In this document: positions 7,333 to 15,057 of the stretch, in pieces
Numbering within the stretch: position 1 is the first letter of the stretch
How the letters are laid out: each line of letters starts with the position of its first letter
Source of the DNA: Methylococcus sp. UBA6136
Lineage (GTDB): Bacteria; Pseudomonadota; Gammaproteobacteria; Methylococcales; Methylococcaceae
Direction: 5' to 3'
NCBI GenBank assembly: GCA_002423305.1
Contig: DIVI01000022.1
Coordinates: forward strand, 1-15,623
Length of the DNA stretch: 15,623 nt
The notes under the pieces: generated by a model
Told to the model about the DNA's origin: nothing
Databases searched by the model: none
The model's input: only the letters and a program-made list of their open reading frames with translations
Translations under genes and position numbers: made by a program

Positions 7333-7390
7333 GCGATTCACCCGCCATCTTTGCCCAGAGGCAGGCACCGACGACTGAACCTGAACCTCC

Positions 7391-9586
7391 ATGCAACTTG
7401 CGGTCCGCGAGGAAATCGAACTTCCACAAGAAAAGCTGATACGCCGGCTGAGTACCGTGCTGTCAGACTATCTGGATGCGGACCAGATCGCCGATGTTCA
7501 CCGCGCCTATGAACTGGCCAGTGCAGCCCACGAGGGTCAACTTCGACTGACGGGCGAGCCTTACATCTGCCACCCGCTCTCGGTCGCCCTGATCCTGGCG
7601 GGCATGCGCATGGATGTACACGGCATCATGGCCGCGATCATGCATGACGTGATCGAGGACACCCTGATCAGCAAGGAGGAACTCGCGGATAAATTTGGCG
7701 AGGAGGTGGCCGAACTGGTTGATGGCGTTACCAAACTCGGCCGGATAGACAGCAAGTCACGCGCCGAGGCGCAGGCCCAGAACGTTCGCAAGATGTTTTT
7801 GGCCATGGTCAAGGACCTTCGGGTCATCATGGTCAAGCTAGCGGATCGTCTGCATAACATGCAGACGCTGGACACCATGGCCAGTCACAAGCGCCGGAGA
7901 ATTGCCGCCGAAACCCTCGACATCTATGCGCCAATCGCCAACCGACTGGGCATGCATGAACTGCGTCTGGAACTTGAGGATCTGGGCTTTTCCGCCATGT
8001 ACCCCTTGCGGGCGCGCGTGCTCGACAGATCGGTGCGCAAGGCCCGCGGCAACCGTAAGGAAATCGTTTCCGGCATAGAGACCACCATCAAGAAACGATT
8101 GGCGGATTCCGGCCTAGCCCACTGCGAGGTGATCGGCAGAGAGAAGCACCTTTACAGCCTCTATCAGAAGATGCTGCGCAAACGCCGCCCATTTGCCGAA
8201 GTCTTCGATGTCTATGCCTTCCGCATCGTTGGAGAAGACATTGACGACTGTTACCGGGCTCTTGGCATCGCCCATAATCTCTACAAGCCTATTCCGGGCC
8301 GGTTCAAGGACTACATTGCCGTTCCAAAGGCGAACGGCTATCAATCCCTGCATACGGTTCTGGCCGGTCCCTACGGGCAACCTCTGGAAATCCAGATCCG
8401 GACCCGCGCCATGCACCACCTCGCCGAGGCTGGTATTGCCGCCCATTGGCTCTACAAAACCGACCAGGAGCACTCGATCTATAGCCAAGCACGCGCCCAT
8501 GAATGGCTGCAAGACCTGTTGGAGATCCAAAAGAGCGCGGGAGACTCCATGGAGTTTCTCGACAATCTCAAGATCGATCTCTTCCAACGCGAAGTCTATG
8601 TCTTCACGCCGCGCGGACAAATCATCAAACTCCCGCGCAGTGCCACCGTGGTGGATTTCGCTTATGCCGTCCACACTCAGGTAGGCAACAACTGCGTATC
8701 AGCCCGCATCGACCGACAACTGGCGCCACTTCAAACGGTGTTGCAGAACGGCCAGACAGTGGAAATCATCACGGCACCCTGGGCAAGGCCCAACCCGCTG
8801 TGGCTGAGCTTCGTGGTCACGGCCAAGGCACGCGCAGCGATTCGCAATCACCTGCGTAATTTCAAAACTCAGGAAGGCATTGCCTTGGGTCAGCGCCTTC
8901 TGGAAAAGGAACTGGATAGTATCGGTCATCGTTACGAAGACATCCCCGAACAGCAGTTCGATCACCTGCTGAAGCGGCTGGATATCGCCACCCGGGAGGC
9001 GATGCTGGAGGACATCGGCTTTGGCAATCGACTGCCTATGCTGATTGCCCGACAGCTTGTAGATGTCTCCAGCGCTGCAGGATCAGAGACGGCCGTGATG
9101 CCCGCCCCGACACTAGCGCCGCTTATCATTAAAGGCACCGAGGGCATGGTCGTTAACTTGGCCAAGTGTTGCCGTCCTATTCCCGGCGACCCCATCATTG
9201 GTTTTTTCAATCCAGGCAAGGGCATCGTCATTCATCTGACGGAATGCAATAACGTCGAGGAATTACGCAAGCGCCAGGTGAACTGGATCGATGTCCAGTG
9301 GGACAAGCATGCAAAAGGCGAATTTCCGGCATTGATTAGACTGGAACTGATGAACCAGGTCGGAACTCTGGCCAAGGTAGCATCGACTATCTCGCGGATG
9401 GGCGGCAACATCGAAAATGTGCAGATCGTGAATCAGGACAGCCAGCTCTCGGTCGACTACATCACGCTCATGGTCCGTGACCGCAACCATCTTGCCAACG
9501 TCATGCGGGAACTACGGAAGCTCTCCATTGTGCTCAAGATTTCCCGCGTCAAATCCGAACTTCGAAAAAAATCGCAGCATGACTAG
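7391..9586 (+). CDS. spoT: Bifunctional (p)ppGpp synthetase/hydrolase SpoT
   Basis: SpoT makes and degrades the alarmone (p)ppGpp and so sets the stringent response level. The 731-residue protein has the complete long-RSH architecture. The HD hydrolase domain (about 40-200) carries the H85-D86 metal pair in M-H-D-V-I-E-D. The synthetase domain (about 245-360) carries R-F-K-D-Y-I (304-309) and N-G-Y-Q-S-L-H-T. These are followed by a TGS domain (about 396-458), a conserved region with a Cys-Cys pair (593-594) and a C-terminal ACT domain (about 650-725). The RxKD form at 304-307 belongs to bifunctional SpoT/Rel enzymes, whereas synthetase-only RelA has ExDD. An intact HD site supports active hydrolysis. 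The start has only a weak ribosome-binding site. ridA starts inside the last codons. Confidence 0.96.
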   Translation: MQLAVREEIELPQEKLIRRLSTVLSDYLDADQIADVHRAYELASAAHEGQLRLTGEPYICHPLSVALILAGMRMDVHGIMAAIMHDVIEDTLISKEELADKFGEEVAELVDGVTKLGRIDSKSRAEAQAQNVRKMFLAMVKDLRVIMVKLADRLHNMQTLDTMASHKRRRIAAETLDIYAPIANRLGMHELRLELEDLGFSAMYPLRARVLDRSVRKARGNRKEIVSGIETTIKKRLADSGLAHCEVIGREKHLYSLYQKMLRKRRPFAEVFDVYAFRIVGEDIDDCYRALGIAHNLYKPIPGRFKDYIAVPKANGYQSLHTVLAGPYGQPLEIQIRTRAMHHLAEAGIAAHWLYKTDQEHSIYSQARAHEWLQDLLEIQKSAGDSMEFLDNLKIDLFQREVYVFTPRGQIIKLPRSATVVDFAYAVHTQVGNNCVSARIDRQLAPLQTVLQNGQTVEIITAPWARPNPLWLSFVVTAKARAAIRNHLRNFKTQEGIALGQRLLEKELDSIGHRYEDIPEQQFDHLLKRLDIATREAMLEDIGFGNRLPMLIARQLVDVSSAAGSETAVMPAPTLAPLIIKGTEGMVVNLAKCCRPIPGDPIIGFFNPGKGIVIHLTECNNVEELRKRQVNWIDVQWDKHAKGEFPALIRLELMNQVGTLAKVASTISRMGGNIENVQIVNQDSQLSVDYITLMVRDRNHLANVMRELRKLSIVLKISRVKSELRKKSQHD

Positions 9587-9965
9587 ACAGATCATTTCTA
9601 CAGACAAGGCACCCCGGGCCATTGGGACCTATTCCCAGGCCGTCAGGGCAGGGCAAACCGTCTACCTTTCGGGACAGATACCGCTGGATCCGGTCACCAT
9701 GACGCTCGTGGATGGCGAGATTGACCCGCAGATTCGGCGCGTCTTCGAGAACCTCAAAGCCGTAGCCGAAGCGGCCAACGGAAATCTAAGCGACATCGTC
9801 AAGCTGAATGTTTTCCTGACCGATCTGGATCATTTTTCCCGCGTCAACGAAATCATGGCCGAATATTTTTCGGAGCCCTACCCTGCACGCGCCGCCATTG
9901 GCGTCGCCGCGCTGCCTCGAGGTGCCAATGTGGAGATGGATGCCGTCCTGATCCTGCAGGATTGA
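9579..9965 (+). CDS. ridA: RidA family 2-iminobutanoate/2-iminopropanoate deaminase
   Basis: RidA hydrolyses reactive enamine/imine intermediates released by PLP enzymes such as threonine dehydratase, protecting other PLP enzymes from damage. The 128-residue product matches the usual length. It keeps the residues known to matter in the family: the catalytic arginine R104 in Y-P-A-R-A-A, a tyrosine near the N-terminus (Y18 in I-G-T-Y-S-Q-A), S-G-Q-I-P-L-D (31-37), and E119 in N-V-E-M-D-A. I chose the ATG at 9579, which overlaps the spoT stop (ATGACTAG, 8 shared bases) and gives the standard N-terminus; the longer open frame starting at 9477 runs inside spoT. The overlap suggests coupled translation. 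A RidA gene next to spoT also occurs in other Gammaproteobacteria such as Pseudomonas. Confidence 0.94.
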   Translation: MTRQIISTDKAPRAIGTYSQAVRAGQTVYLSGQIPLDPVTMTLVDGEIDPQIRRVFENLKAVAEAANGNLSDIVKLNVFLTDLDHFSRVNEIMAEYFSEPYPARAAIGVAALPRGANVEMDAVLILQD

Positions 9966-9978
9966 GTGTGTTGCCGGC

Positions 9979-12057
9979 TTGACCTCGACTCCCAATCCAC
10001 CCGAAAACCAGTCCATCGCCTCACTCAAGGGAGTTGGGGCGCAAACTCTCAAGAAGCTGGAGCGTCTGGGCCTACGCACCCTGCAGGATCTGTTATTCCA
10101 TTTGCCGGGAAGGTATGAAGACCGCACCCGCATCCTCCCTATAGCCTCACTCCGCGGTGGCGACCACGCCTTGATCGAGGGTCGAGTTGAACTGGCGGAA
10201 AACCTGCCATCCGGACGCCGATCACTGGTGATACGACTGTCTGATGGTACCGGCCATGTTCACTTGCGCTTCTTCCACTACACCCAGGATCAGCGGCGGC
10301 AATTCGAGCCAGGACGTCTGCTGCGCTGTTACGGTGAGGTGCGTGATGGCTTCTATGGACGGGAAATCAACCATCCCGACTATCGACTGATCATGGACAA
10401 CGAAGCCGGACAGCCCGAATCGACGCTGACGCCTGTCTACCCGCTCACCGAAGGCCTGCATCAGAAAGCACTCAGGCGACTGATCGCCCAGGCACTGGTC
10501 ATGGCCGACCGGGTCAGGGACTGGCTACCTCCCGGCATCACCCCAACCAAGAGCGATTACTCGTTGGCCGAAGCGCTTCGCCTGTTACATGCCCCCCCGG
10601 CCGGGACTACCGAACAGGCTCCATCGATTCAAGCCGCGCGGCAGCGAGTGATTTTCGAGGAATTACTGGCTCACCATCTCAGCCTCAGTCAGTTTCGAGC
10701 CCGCATGCAGACCCATCGCGCCCCGGTCTTGCACATCAATCAGAAAAATGTCACCCAGTTCCAAGACAGTCTGCCCTTCGCTTTGACCGGCGCCCAGCGG
10801 CGAGTTATTCAGGAAATCACGACCGACCTCGGCCGACCGCATCCCATGATGCGCTTGGTGCAGGGCGACGTTGGCTCGGGAAAAACCGTCGTTGCGGCCT
10901 TTGCTGCCCTGACGGCCCTGGCCTCGCAACACCAGGTCGCCATCATGGCACCGACGGAACTGCTCGCCGAGCAACACCGCCACAGCTTTCGACAGTGGCT
11001 GGAGCCTCTGGGCGTGACTGTCGCGTTTCTGTCTGGCAAGGCCAAGGGTGGGGCGCGACGGCAAACACTGGAAAGCCTCGCCAATGGCACGGCCGGCGTA
11101 GTCATCGGCACTCATGCACTGTTTCAGGAGCAGGTGGTTTTCCTCAACCTGGGGCTGGTCATCATCGACGAACAGCACCGTTTTGGCGTGCATCAACGCC
11201 TGGCGCTTCGGGAAAAAGGCGGTACCCAGGGCGGTTACCCCCATCAGCTCATCATGACGGCCACACCGATCCCCCGCACGCTGGCCATGATCGGTTATGC
11301 CGATCTCGACCTTTCGATCATCGATGAACGTCCCCCAGGCCGCACGCCGGTGAGGACAACCGTCCTGCCGACTACCCGACGCGATGACATCATCGAACGC
11401 ATTCAGGACTGGGTCGCTCACGGCCGGCAGGTATATTGGGTGTGCACCCTGATTGAGGAGTCCGAGTTATTACAGGCCGAAGCCGCCGAAAAGGCCGCCG
11501 AGCGACTCGCTGCCGCCCTGCCCGACCTGCGGGTCGCGTTGATTCATGGTCGGCTCAAGCCGGCCGAGAAAGACGCCATCATGCAGCAGTTCAAGGCAGC
11601 GACGATCGACGTTCTCGTCGCCACCACCGTCATTGAAGTAGGAGTCGATGTTCCCAACGCCAGCCTGATGGTGATCGAGAATGCCGAACGGCTCGGGCTG
11701 GCCCAGCTCCATCAGCTCCGGGGGCGCGTGGGGCGGGGACCGGGAGAAGCTCATTGTGTGCTGCTTTATCAGCCTCCACTGGGTGAAACTGCCCGCGAGC
11801 GGCTCGGCATTCTGCGCGAAAGTGACGATGGCTTTGTTATCGCTGAGAAGGACATGGAAATCCGCGGACCCGGCGAGCTTCTCGGCACCCGCCAGACCGG
11901 TCAGGTGCAATTCCGCATCGCGGACCTGGTGCGCGATGCCGCCCTGGTGGAATCAGTCCATCAAGCGGCTGACGAATTGACCCGGACGCATCCCGCTCAC
12001 GTGCAACCCCTCATTCAGCGCTGGCTGGGCGAGGCCGCCCAGTTCGTTGAAGCCTGA
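9979..12057 (+). CDS. recG: ATP-dependent DNA helicase RecG
   Basis: RecG is a monomeric double-stranded DNA translocase that remodels stalled forks, R-loops and D-loops. The 692-residue length equals E. coli RecG (693). It has an N-terminal wedge region starting with L-K-G-V-G (16-20) and L-P-x-R-Y-E-D-R-T. The helicase motifs follow: Walker A G-D-V-G-S-G-K-T (296-303), DEQH box (397-400), T-A-T-P-I-P-R-T (427-434) and the arginine-finger segment Q-L-R-G-R-V-G-R-G (579-587). The start is TTG. The frame has a stop at 9949-9951, and no ATG or GTG occurs between it and the conserved N-terminus, so TTG at 9979 is the only ordinary start. It begins 13 bases after ridA and probably shares its transcript. 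Confidence 0.96.
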   Translation: MTSTPNPPENQSIASLKGVGAQTLKKLERLGLRTLQDLLFHLPGRYEDRTRILPIASLRGGDHALIEGRVELAENLPSGRRSLVIRLSDGTGHVHLRFFHYTQDQRRQFEPGRLLRCYGEVRDGFYGREINHPDYRLIMDNEAGQPESTLTPVYPLTEGLHQKALRRLIAQALVMADRVRDWLPPGITPTKSDYSLAEALRLLHAPPAGTTEQAPSIQAARQRVIFEELLAHHLSLSQFRARMQTHRAPVLHINQKNVTQFQDSLPFALTGAQRRVIQEITTDLGRPHPMMRLVQGDVGSGKTVVAAFAALTALASQHQVAIMAPTELLAEQHRHSFRQWLEPLGVTVAFLSGKAKGGARRQTLESLANGTAGVVIGTHALFQEQVVFLNLGLVIIDEQHRFGVHQRLALREKGGTQGGYPHQLIMTATPIPRTLAMIGYADLDLSIIDERPPGRTPVRTTVLPTTRRDDIIERIQDWVAHGRQVYWVCTLIEESELLQAEAAEKAAERLAAALPDLRVALIHGRLKPAEKDAIMQQFKAATIDVLVATTVIEVGVDVPNASLMVIENAERLGLAQLHQLRGRVGRGPGEAHCVLLYQPPLGETARERLGILRESDDGFVIAEKDMEIRGPGELLGTRQTGQVQFRIADLVRDAALVESVHQAADELTRTHPAHVQPLIQRWLGEAAQFVEA

Positions 12058-12125
12058 ATCAAGCCCATTCAACTGTCTAGCCATTACTGGTACATCCAAG
12101 CAAGCCATCCCCCAGAAAAACATCC

Positions 12126-13094
12126 ATGAGCATCAATTTCGCCATTTACCAGAAAGCCCAACGCCAACCCGAAATCAGCTTCAACGAGATCAATGAAGTT
12201 CTGGGCAATCCCGACACTTTCATCTGGTTAACCATCAAGGACCCTACCCCTGCACAACTGAAGCGAATCCAGGCACAGTTCCAACTGCATGAACTCGCCG
12301 TTGAAGATGCCAGCTCCGCCCGCCAGCGACCCAAACTCGAAGCCTACGGCGAAACGCTGTTCATTGCCGCTCACACCGCACGTCTTAAGGGAGAGGAAAC
12401 CACCCACGGGGAGCTGCACGCCTTTATCGGCCGGCAGTTTGTCATCCTGATCCAGCACGGCGGTACCCTTCGCTATGATCGGGTCCAGGCACGTTGCGAA
12501 CATGCACCCGACCTGTTCATGAACGGTCCGGGCTTCGCGCTATACGCCGTGCTGGACCATCTCGTCGATCAATTCATCGTCATTGCCGCGCATTTGCAGA
12601 AAAAACTCGATGAGCTGGAAACCGTGATCTTTCAAAGCCAGATGGATGCGATTTCCATTGAGAGCTTGTATGAGCTGAAACGTGAGGTTTCACGACTCCA
12701 CAACGCCGCCTCGCCCATTGCCGGCATTTGCGCCGAGCTGTTCCGTCTGCATCCAGATATCGCTACACCCGAGCTCCACCCCTATTTTCGCGATGTCGAG
12801 GATCATGTGGAAAGGATTGGCCGCAGTACCCTCATGCTGCGCGAAGCGCTTTCCGATGCCATGCAAGTCAACCTGGCGCTTGTGACTGTCCGTCAGAATG
12901 AAGTGGTCAAACGGCTGGCCGGATGGGGAGCGATCCTCGGCATTCCCACCATGGTATTCAGCATGTACGGCATGAACTTCAAGCATATGCCCGAGTACGA
13001 CTGGACATTCGGTTACCCAGCCACGTTGCTGCTGACCGCCTTCGCCTGCCGGGAGCTTTATCTCAGACTGAAAGGATCCGGTTGGCTGGATTGA
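12126..13094 (+). CDS. CorA-family divalent cation transporter
   Basis: A 322-residue inner-membrane protein of the CorA/ZntB metal-ion transporter family, which carries Mg2+, Co2+, Ni2+ or Zn2+ as a pentamer. It has a long soluble cytoplasmic N-domain of mixed alpha/beta with a long helix, then two C-terminal membrane segments (about 264-284 and 296-315). The hallmark Y-G-M-N-F (GMN at 282-284) ends the first, followed by the short periplasmic loop with M-P-E-Y-D-W. The C-terminus is a short basic cytoplasmic tail. The GMN motif confirms the family, but CorA cannot be told from ZntB by motif alone, so no symbol is given. The gene lies 68 bases after recG on the same strand; whether it belongs to that operon is uncertain. 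Its start has only a weak ribosome-binding site. Confidence 0.9.
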   Translation: MSINFAIYQKAQRQPEISFNEINEVLGNPDTFIWLTIKDPTPAQLKRIQAQFQLHELAVEDASSARQRPKLEAYGETLFIAAHTARLKGEETTHGELHAFIGRQFVILIQHGGTLRYDRVQARCEHAPDLFMNGPGFALYAVLDHLVDQFIVIAAHLQKKLDELETVIFQSQMDAISIESLYELKREVSRLHNAASPIAGICAELFRLHPDIATPELHPYFRDVEDHVERIGRSTLMLREALSDAMQVNLALVTVRQNEVVKRLAGWGAILGIPTMVFSMYGMNFKHMPEYDWTFGYPATLLLTAFACRELYLRLKGSGWLD

Positions 13095-13178
13095 ACACGC
13101 GCGAACATCACCGTGCTCTCGCAGGAGCCCAAAGCCTCATCGGAGCCATGGTGAGCCCCCGCGCCATCCTGATATCGA

Positions 13179-14543
13179 TTACAGAAGCACTTCGATCTGT
13201 GAAGCCAACCACTGATCATAGTGGCGAGACAAAACACTATCCCTTGGACGCGGCATGAACTTCTCAATTTCAGCGGTCAAATATTGCATGCAATGCCGCT
13301 TTAGCACCGAATCCTCAGGCAATTTGAACGCTTTCCTGGCGCTCAACGGTTCTCGCGTCAGGGGTCTGGTAGCAAGCGTGATGGAATTTCCCTCTTCAGC
13401 CAGCAGGTTGCTTTTGCATGCGGTTTTTCCAAGCTCACGCACCCACTGCTCGTAGTCGGCCTGAAACGCTGCGGCGCTTGAAGCGTCCTCGATGCACCGA
13501 GACAACCGGGCCTTGAGCCATTGCTGATGGTGGCGACGCAGAACGCTATCCGTTGGGGATGGTGTGATTTCATTGAGCCTGCTCTCAAGCAGGGCCAGGT
13601 AATGTCGGCGCAGCACATGGTCCTGCGGAACATGAGGCCCGAAGACGAGAGTGTCGTCGGCAGCCGCACGTAACTCAGCCTTTTCCTGAATCCCATCAAT
13701 CGGCTGGACCCTTGCCGATTCGAGTCGAATTGGCATCTCTGCCGGGCCTTTTCTCGTAGCCACCCATTCAAGCTTCAGCTGTTCCGCCGCAGCCCCATCC
13801 TCAAGGTAGCGGGCGAAGAGGTTTTTGAAATGTTGCTGATGATGGCGGCGGAGCACGCTATCCGCGGGTGCGGGGTTAAGCTCTTGGAGCATCCCGAGGA
13901 TATGGGTCAGGTAATGCCGACGCAGCACGTGATCTTCGGGAACATGGATCCCCATCGGAGGGATTTCGGATTCTGGCTCAGCCGCCCGGACTTTCAAGCT
14001 TGAGACTGAAGCAGCCTGAGCGACCGTCTCTGGTTCGACAGCTGGGGGCTCGCCATCAAGAACGTCAGGAGCTGTAGACGGCGCAATGCCCGTACCCAAG
14101 GGTTTTGAAACCTCTTCCGAGACCTGCTTTTTGAGGATTTCATGAGCTGCCTGCAGTTTCTCTGCAGCTGCCTGTTCCAACAGACACGCCTCAAGCTGGC
14201 TGGCAATGAGTTGCCCATGATGGCGACGCAGAACGCTTTCGCCTGGTCGCGGATAGAGTTCGTTGAGCTGACTGCAAAGATGGGTGGGATAGTGACGACG
14301 CAGAACGGAATCCCGGGGAACATGAGTTCCCGGTACCGGCGTAACTTCAGTCAGCGGTTTAATCGCCGCAGAGGCTCCCAATGGCCCATCGGGCTGGGTT
14401 TCGATGGTGCCCCCTTCGCTGTCCTCGATGGTCCTTTTGGAAACCTCCGGGTTGTGGTCCATGAAGTACATGACATGGATGGCATTCCCCACGAAAGCAG
14501 TGACGGCCAATGCGGGTAGCAAGATATCGAGGTATTCGGTCAT
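13179..14543 (-). CDS. Membrane-anchored protein with eight PxDSVLRRHY-type motifs in four paired modules
   Basis: I do not recognise this 454-residue protein. It has one N-terminal membrane segment (about 7-28) flanked by an acidic start and a K-R after it, which hints at a cytoplasmic C-terminus. The rest is soluble. Eight copies of P-x-[DE]-[SH]-V-L-x-R-H-[YHC] start (at the Asp/Glu) at 78, 102, 204, 228, 308, 332, 411 and 435: four pairs, each with exactly 24-residue spacing. Each copy looks like a helix N-cap (P-x-D) followed by an amphipathic helix, so a pair suggests a helical hairpin. In modules 1-3 a third A/E-rich stretch follows; module 4 stops 12 residues after its second motif. 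Linkers are Pro/Ala/Glu-rich and probably disordered. No catalytic motif is visible. It converges with corA and lies 91 bases downstream of the adhesin-E-like gene. Confidence 0.85.
   Translation of the reverse strand: MTEYLDILLPALAVTAFVGNAIHVMYFMDHNPEVSKRTIEDSEGGTIETQPDGPLGASAAIKPLTEVTPVPGTHVPRDSVLRRHYPTHLCSQLNELYPRPGESVLRRHHGQLIASQLEACLLEQAAAEKLQAAHEILKKQVSEEVSKPLGTGIAPSTAPDVLDGEPPAVEPETVAQAASVSSLKVRAAEPESEIPPMGIHVPEDHVLRRHYLTHILGMLQELNPAPADSVLRRHHQQHFKNLFARYLEDGAAAEQLKLEWVATRKGPAEMPIRLESARVQPIDGIQEKAELRAAADDTLVFGPHVPQDHVLRRHYLALLESRLNEITPSPTDSVLRRHHQQWLKARLSRCIEDASSAAAFQADYEQWVRELGKTACKSNLLAEEGNSITLATRPLTREPLSARKAFKLPEDSVLKRHCMQYLTAEIEKFMPRPRDSVLSRHYDQWLASQIEVLL
13218..13313 (-). repeat. 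Paired-motif module 4 (residues 411-442)
   Basis: The C-terminal pair: D-S-V-L-K-R-H-C then D-S-V-L-S-R-H-Y, 24 residues apart. It is the most divergent pair; the first Arg of RRH is replaced by Lys and by Ser, while the second Arg and the His are kept. The module ends near the stop codon, without the helical extension of modules 1-3. Confidence 0.8.
13527..13622 (-). repeat. Paired-motif module 3 (residues 308-339)
   Basis: D-H-V-L-R-R-H-Y then D-S-V-L-R-R-H-H, exactly 24 residues (72 bases) apart, preceded by G-P-H-V-P-Q and followed by an A/E-rich helix. Confidence 0.85.
13839..13934 (-). repeat. Paired-motif module 2 (residues 204-235)
   Basis: D-H-V-L-R-R-H-Y then D-S-V-L-R-R-H-H with 24-residue spacing, preceded by G-I-H-V-P-E. 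It is the closest match to module 3, which suggests the more recent duplication. Confidence 0.85.
14217..14312 (-). repeat. Paired-motif module 1 (residues 78-109)
   Basis: D-S-V-L-R-R-H-Y then E-S-V-L-R-R-H-H with 24-residue spacing, preceded by G-T-H-V-P-R and followed by an A/E-rich helix (about 112-140). It is the only module with Glu for Asp at the second N-cap. Confidence 0.85.
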
Positions 14544-14581
14544 TTTTGTGAGAACTCTGGGAAAGTCGTCGGATTTTGGGG

Positions 14582-14604
14582 TTGTTCATTAAAATGGAGA
14601 ACAA
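14582..14604. promoter_or_regulatory. Inverted repeat upstream of the repeat-protein gene
   Basis: Arms TTGTTC and GAACAA separated by 11 bases, in the 91-base gap between the adhesin-E-like gene and the repeat-protein start. It sits 39 bases before the ATG, a plausible place for an operator or a promoter-linked site. With only 6-bp arms, chance occurrence is quite possible. Confidence 0.25.
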
Positions 14605-14634
14605 GGCTTGGGTAGCGCCATGCCTGTCGTTCCG

Positions 14635-15057
14635 CTATTTGCAGATCAGTTCGTGCAGGATTTCATTCGGACTGCCGGTCGGCCAGGATTGGAATCCGCC
14701 GGTTCCCATCGCCTGAAATATCAGTCTTCCTTTACCCATGGGTTGCCGGTAAAACTGAATGCCGATATCTCGCAGCTGGTGGTTTTTACAATCCATCTCG
14801 ACTTCCGACCTGACCGATTGGAAGGTACCAAAAGACTCCTTGATCGACACGGGATAATTGCTCAGTACGACCGCGGCAAACCCGACCAAGGATGGTTGGA
14901 TTGTGGAGGGATCAAGGTAATAGTGCTCACCCCCGACTACGGTGGAACCGTAGGGTTGCCATTCGGCCTCGACAGCCAGGGTGCCGGTCAGGAGCCCGGC
15001 GCTGAGCAGCGCTTTCAGCAACCTGCTTCGGGCTGTGTCAAAAACCGCTAGCAGCAT
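14635..15057 (-). CDS. Secreted surface-adhesin-E-like protein
   Basis: A 140-residue exported protein. A signal peptide is likely in the first 30 or so residues (basic R-S-R-L-L-K, then a hydrophobic A-L-L-S-A-G-L-L core, cleavage near A-V-E-A). The mature part fits the pattern of the adhesin-E family (PF16747): W-x-x-Y-G, Y-Y-L-D-P-S-T-I (46-53), a strand ending L-S-N-Y (65-68), then S-V-R-S-E-V-E-M-D-C (81-90) and a final cysteine at 139. C90 and C139 could form a disulfide. The family is named after a Haemophilus adhesin, but most members are uncharacterised, so adhesion is not implied. The ATG overlaps the stop of the upstream transporter gene by 10 bases, suggesting coupling. A plus-strand open frame covers the same DNA but has no recognisable content. 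Confidence 0.72.
   Translation of the reverse strand: MLLAVFDTARSRLLKALLSAGLLTGTLAVEAEWQPYGSTVVGGEHYYLDPSTIQPSLVGFAAVVLSNYPVSIKESFGTFQSVRSEVEMDCKNHQLRDIGIQFYRQPMGKGRLIFQAMGTGGFQSWPTGSPNEILHELICK

Noticed and set aside
10663..11421. 252-codon minus-strand open frame inside recG
   Set aside because: It lies opposite the recG helicase motifs and has no recognisable family content; typical shadow frame in GC-rich coding DNA.
13095..13178. Terminator between convergent corA-type and repeat-protein genes
   Set aside because: No stable hairpin with a T-run on either strand was found in these 84 bases.
14608..15051. 147-codon plus-strand open frame opposite the adhesin-E-like gene
   Set aside because: No signal peptide or family pattern, whereas the minus strand shows a signal peptide, the adhesin-E pattern and overlap with its upstream gene.
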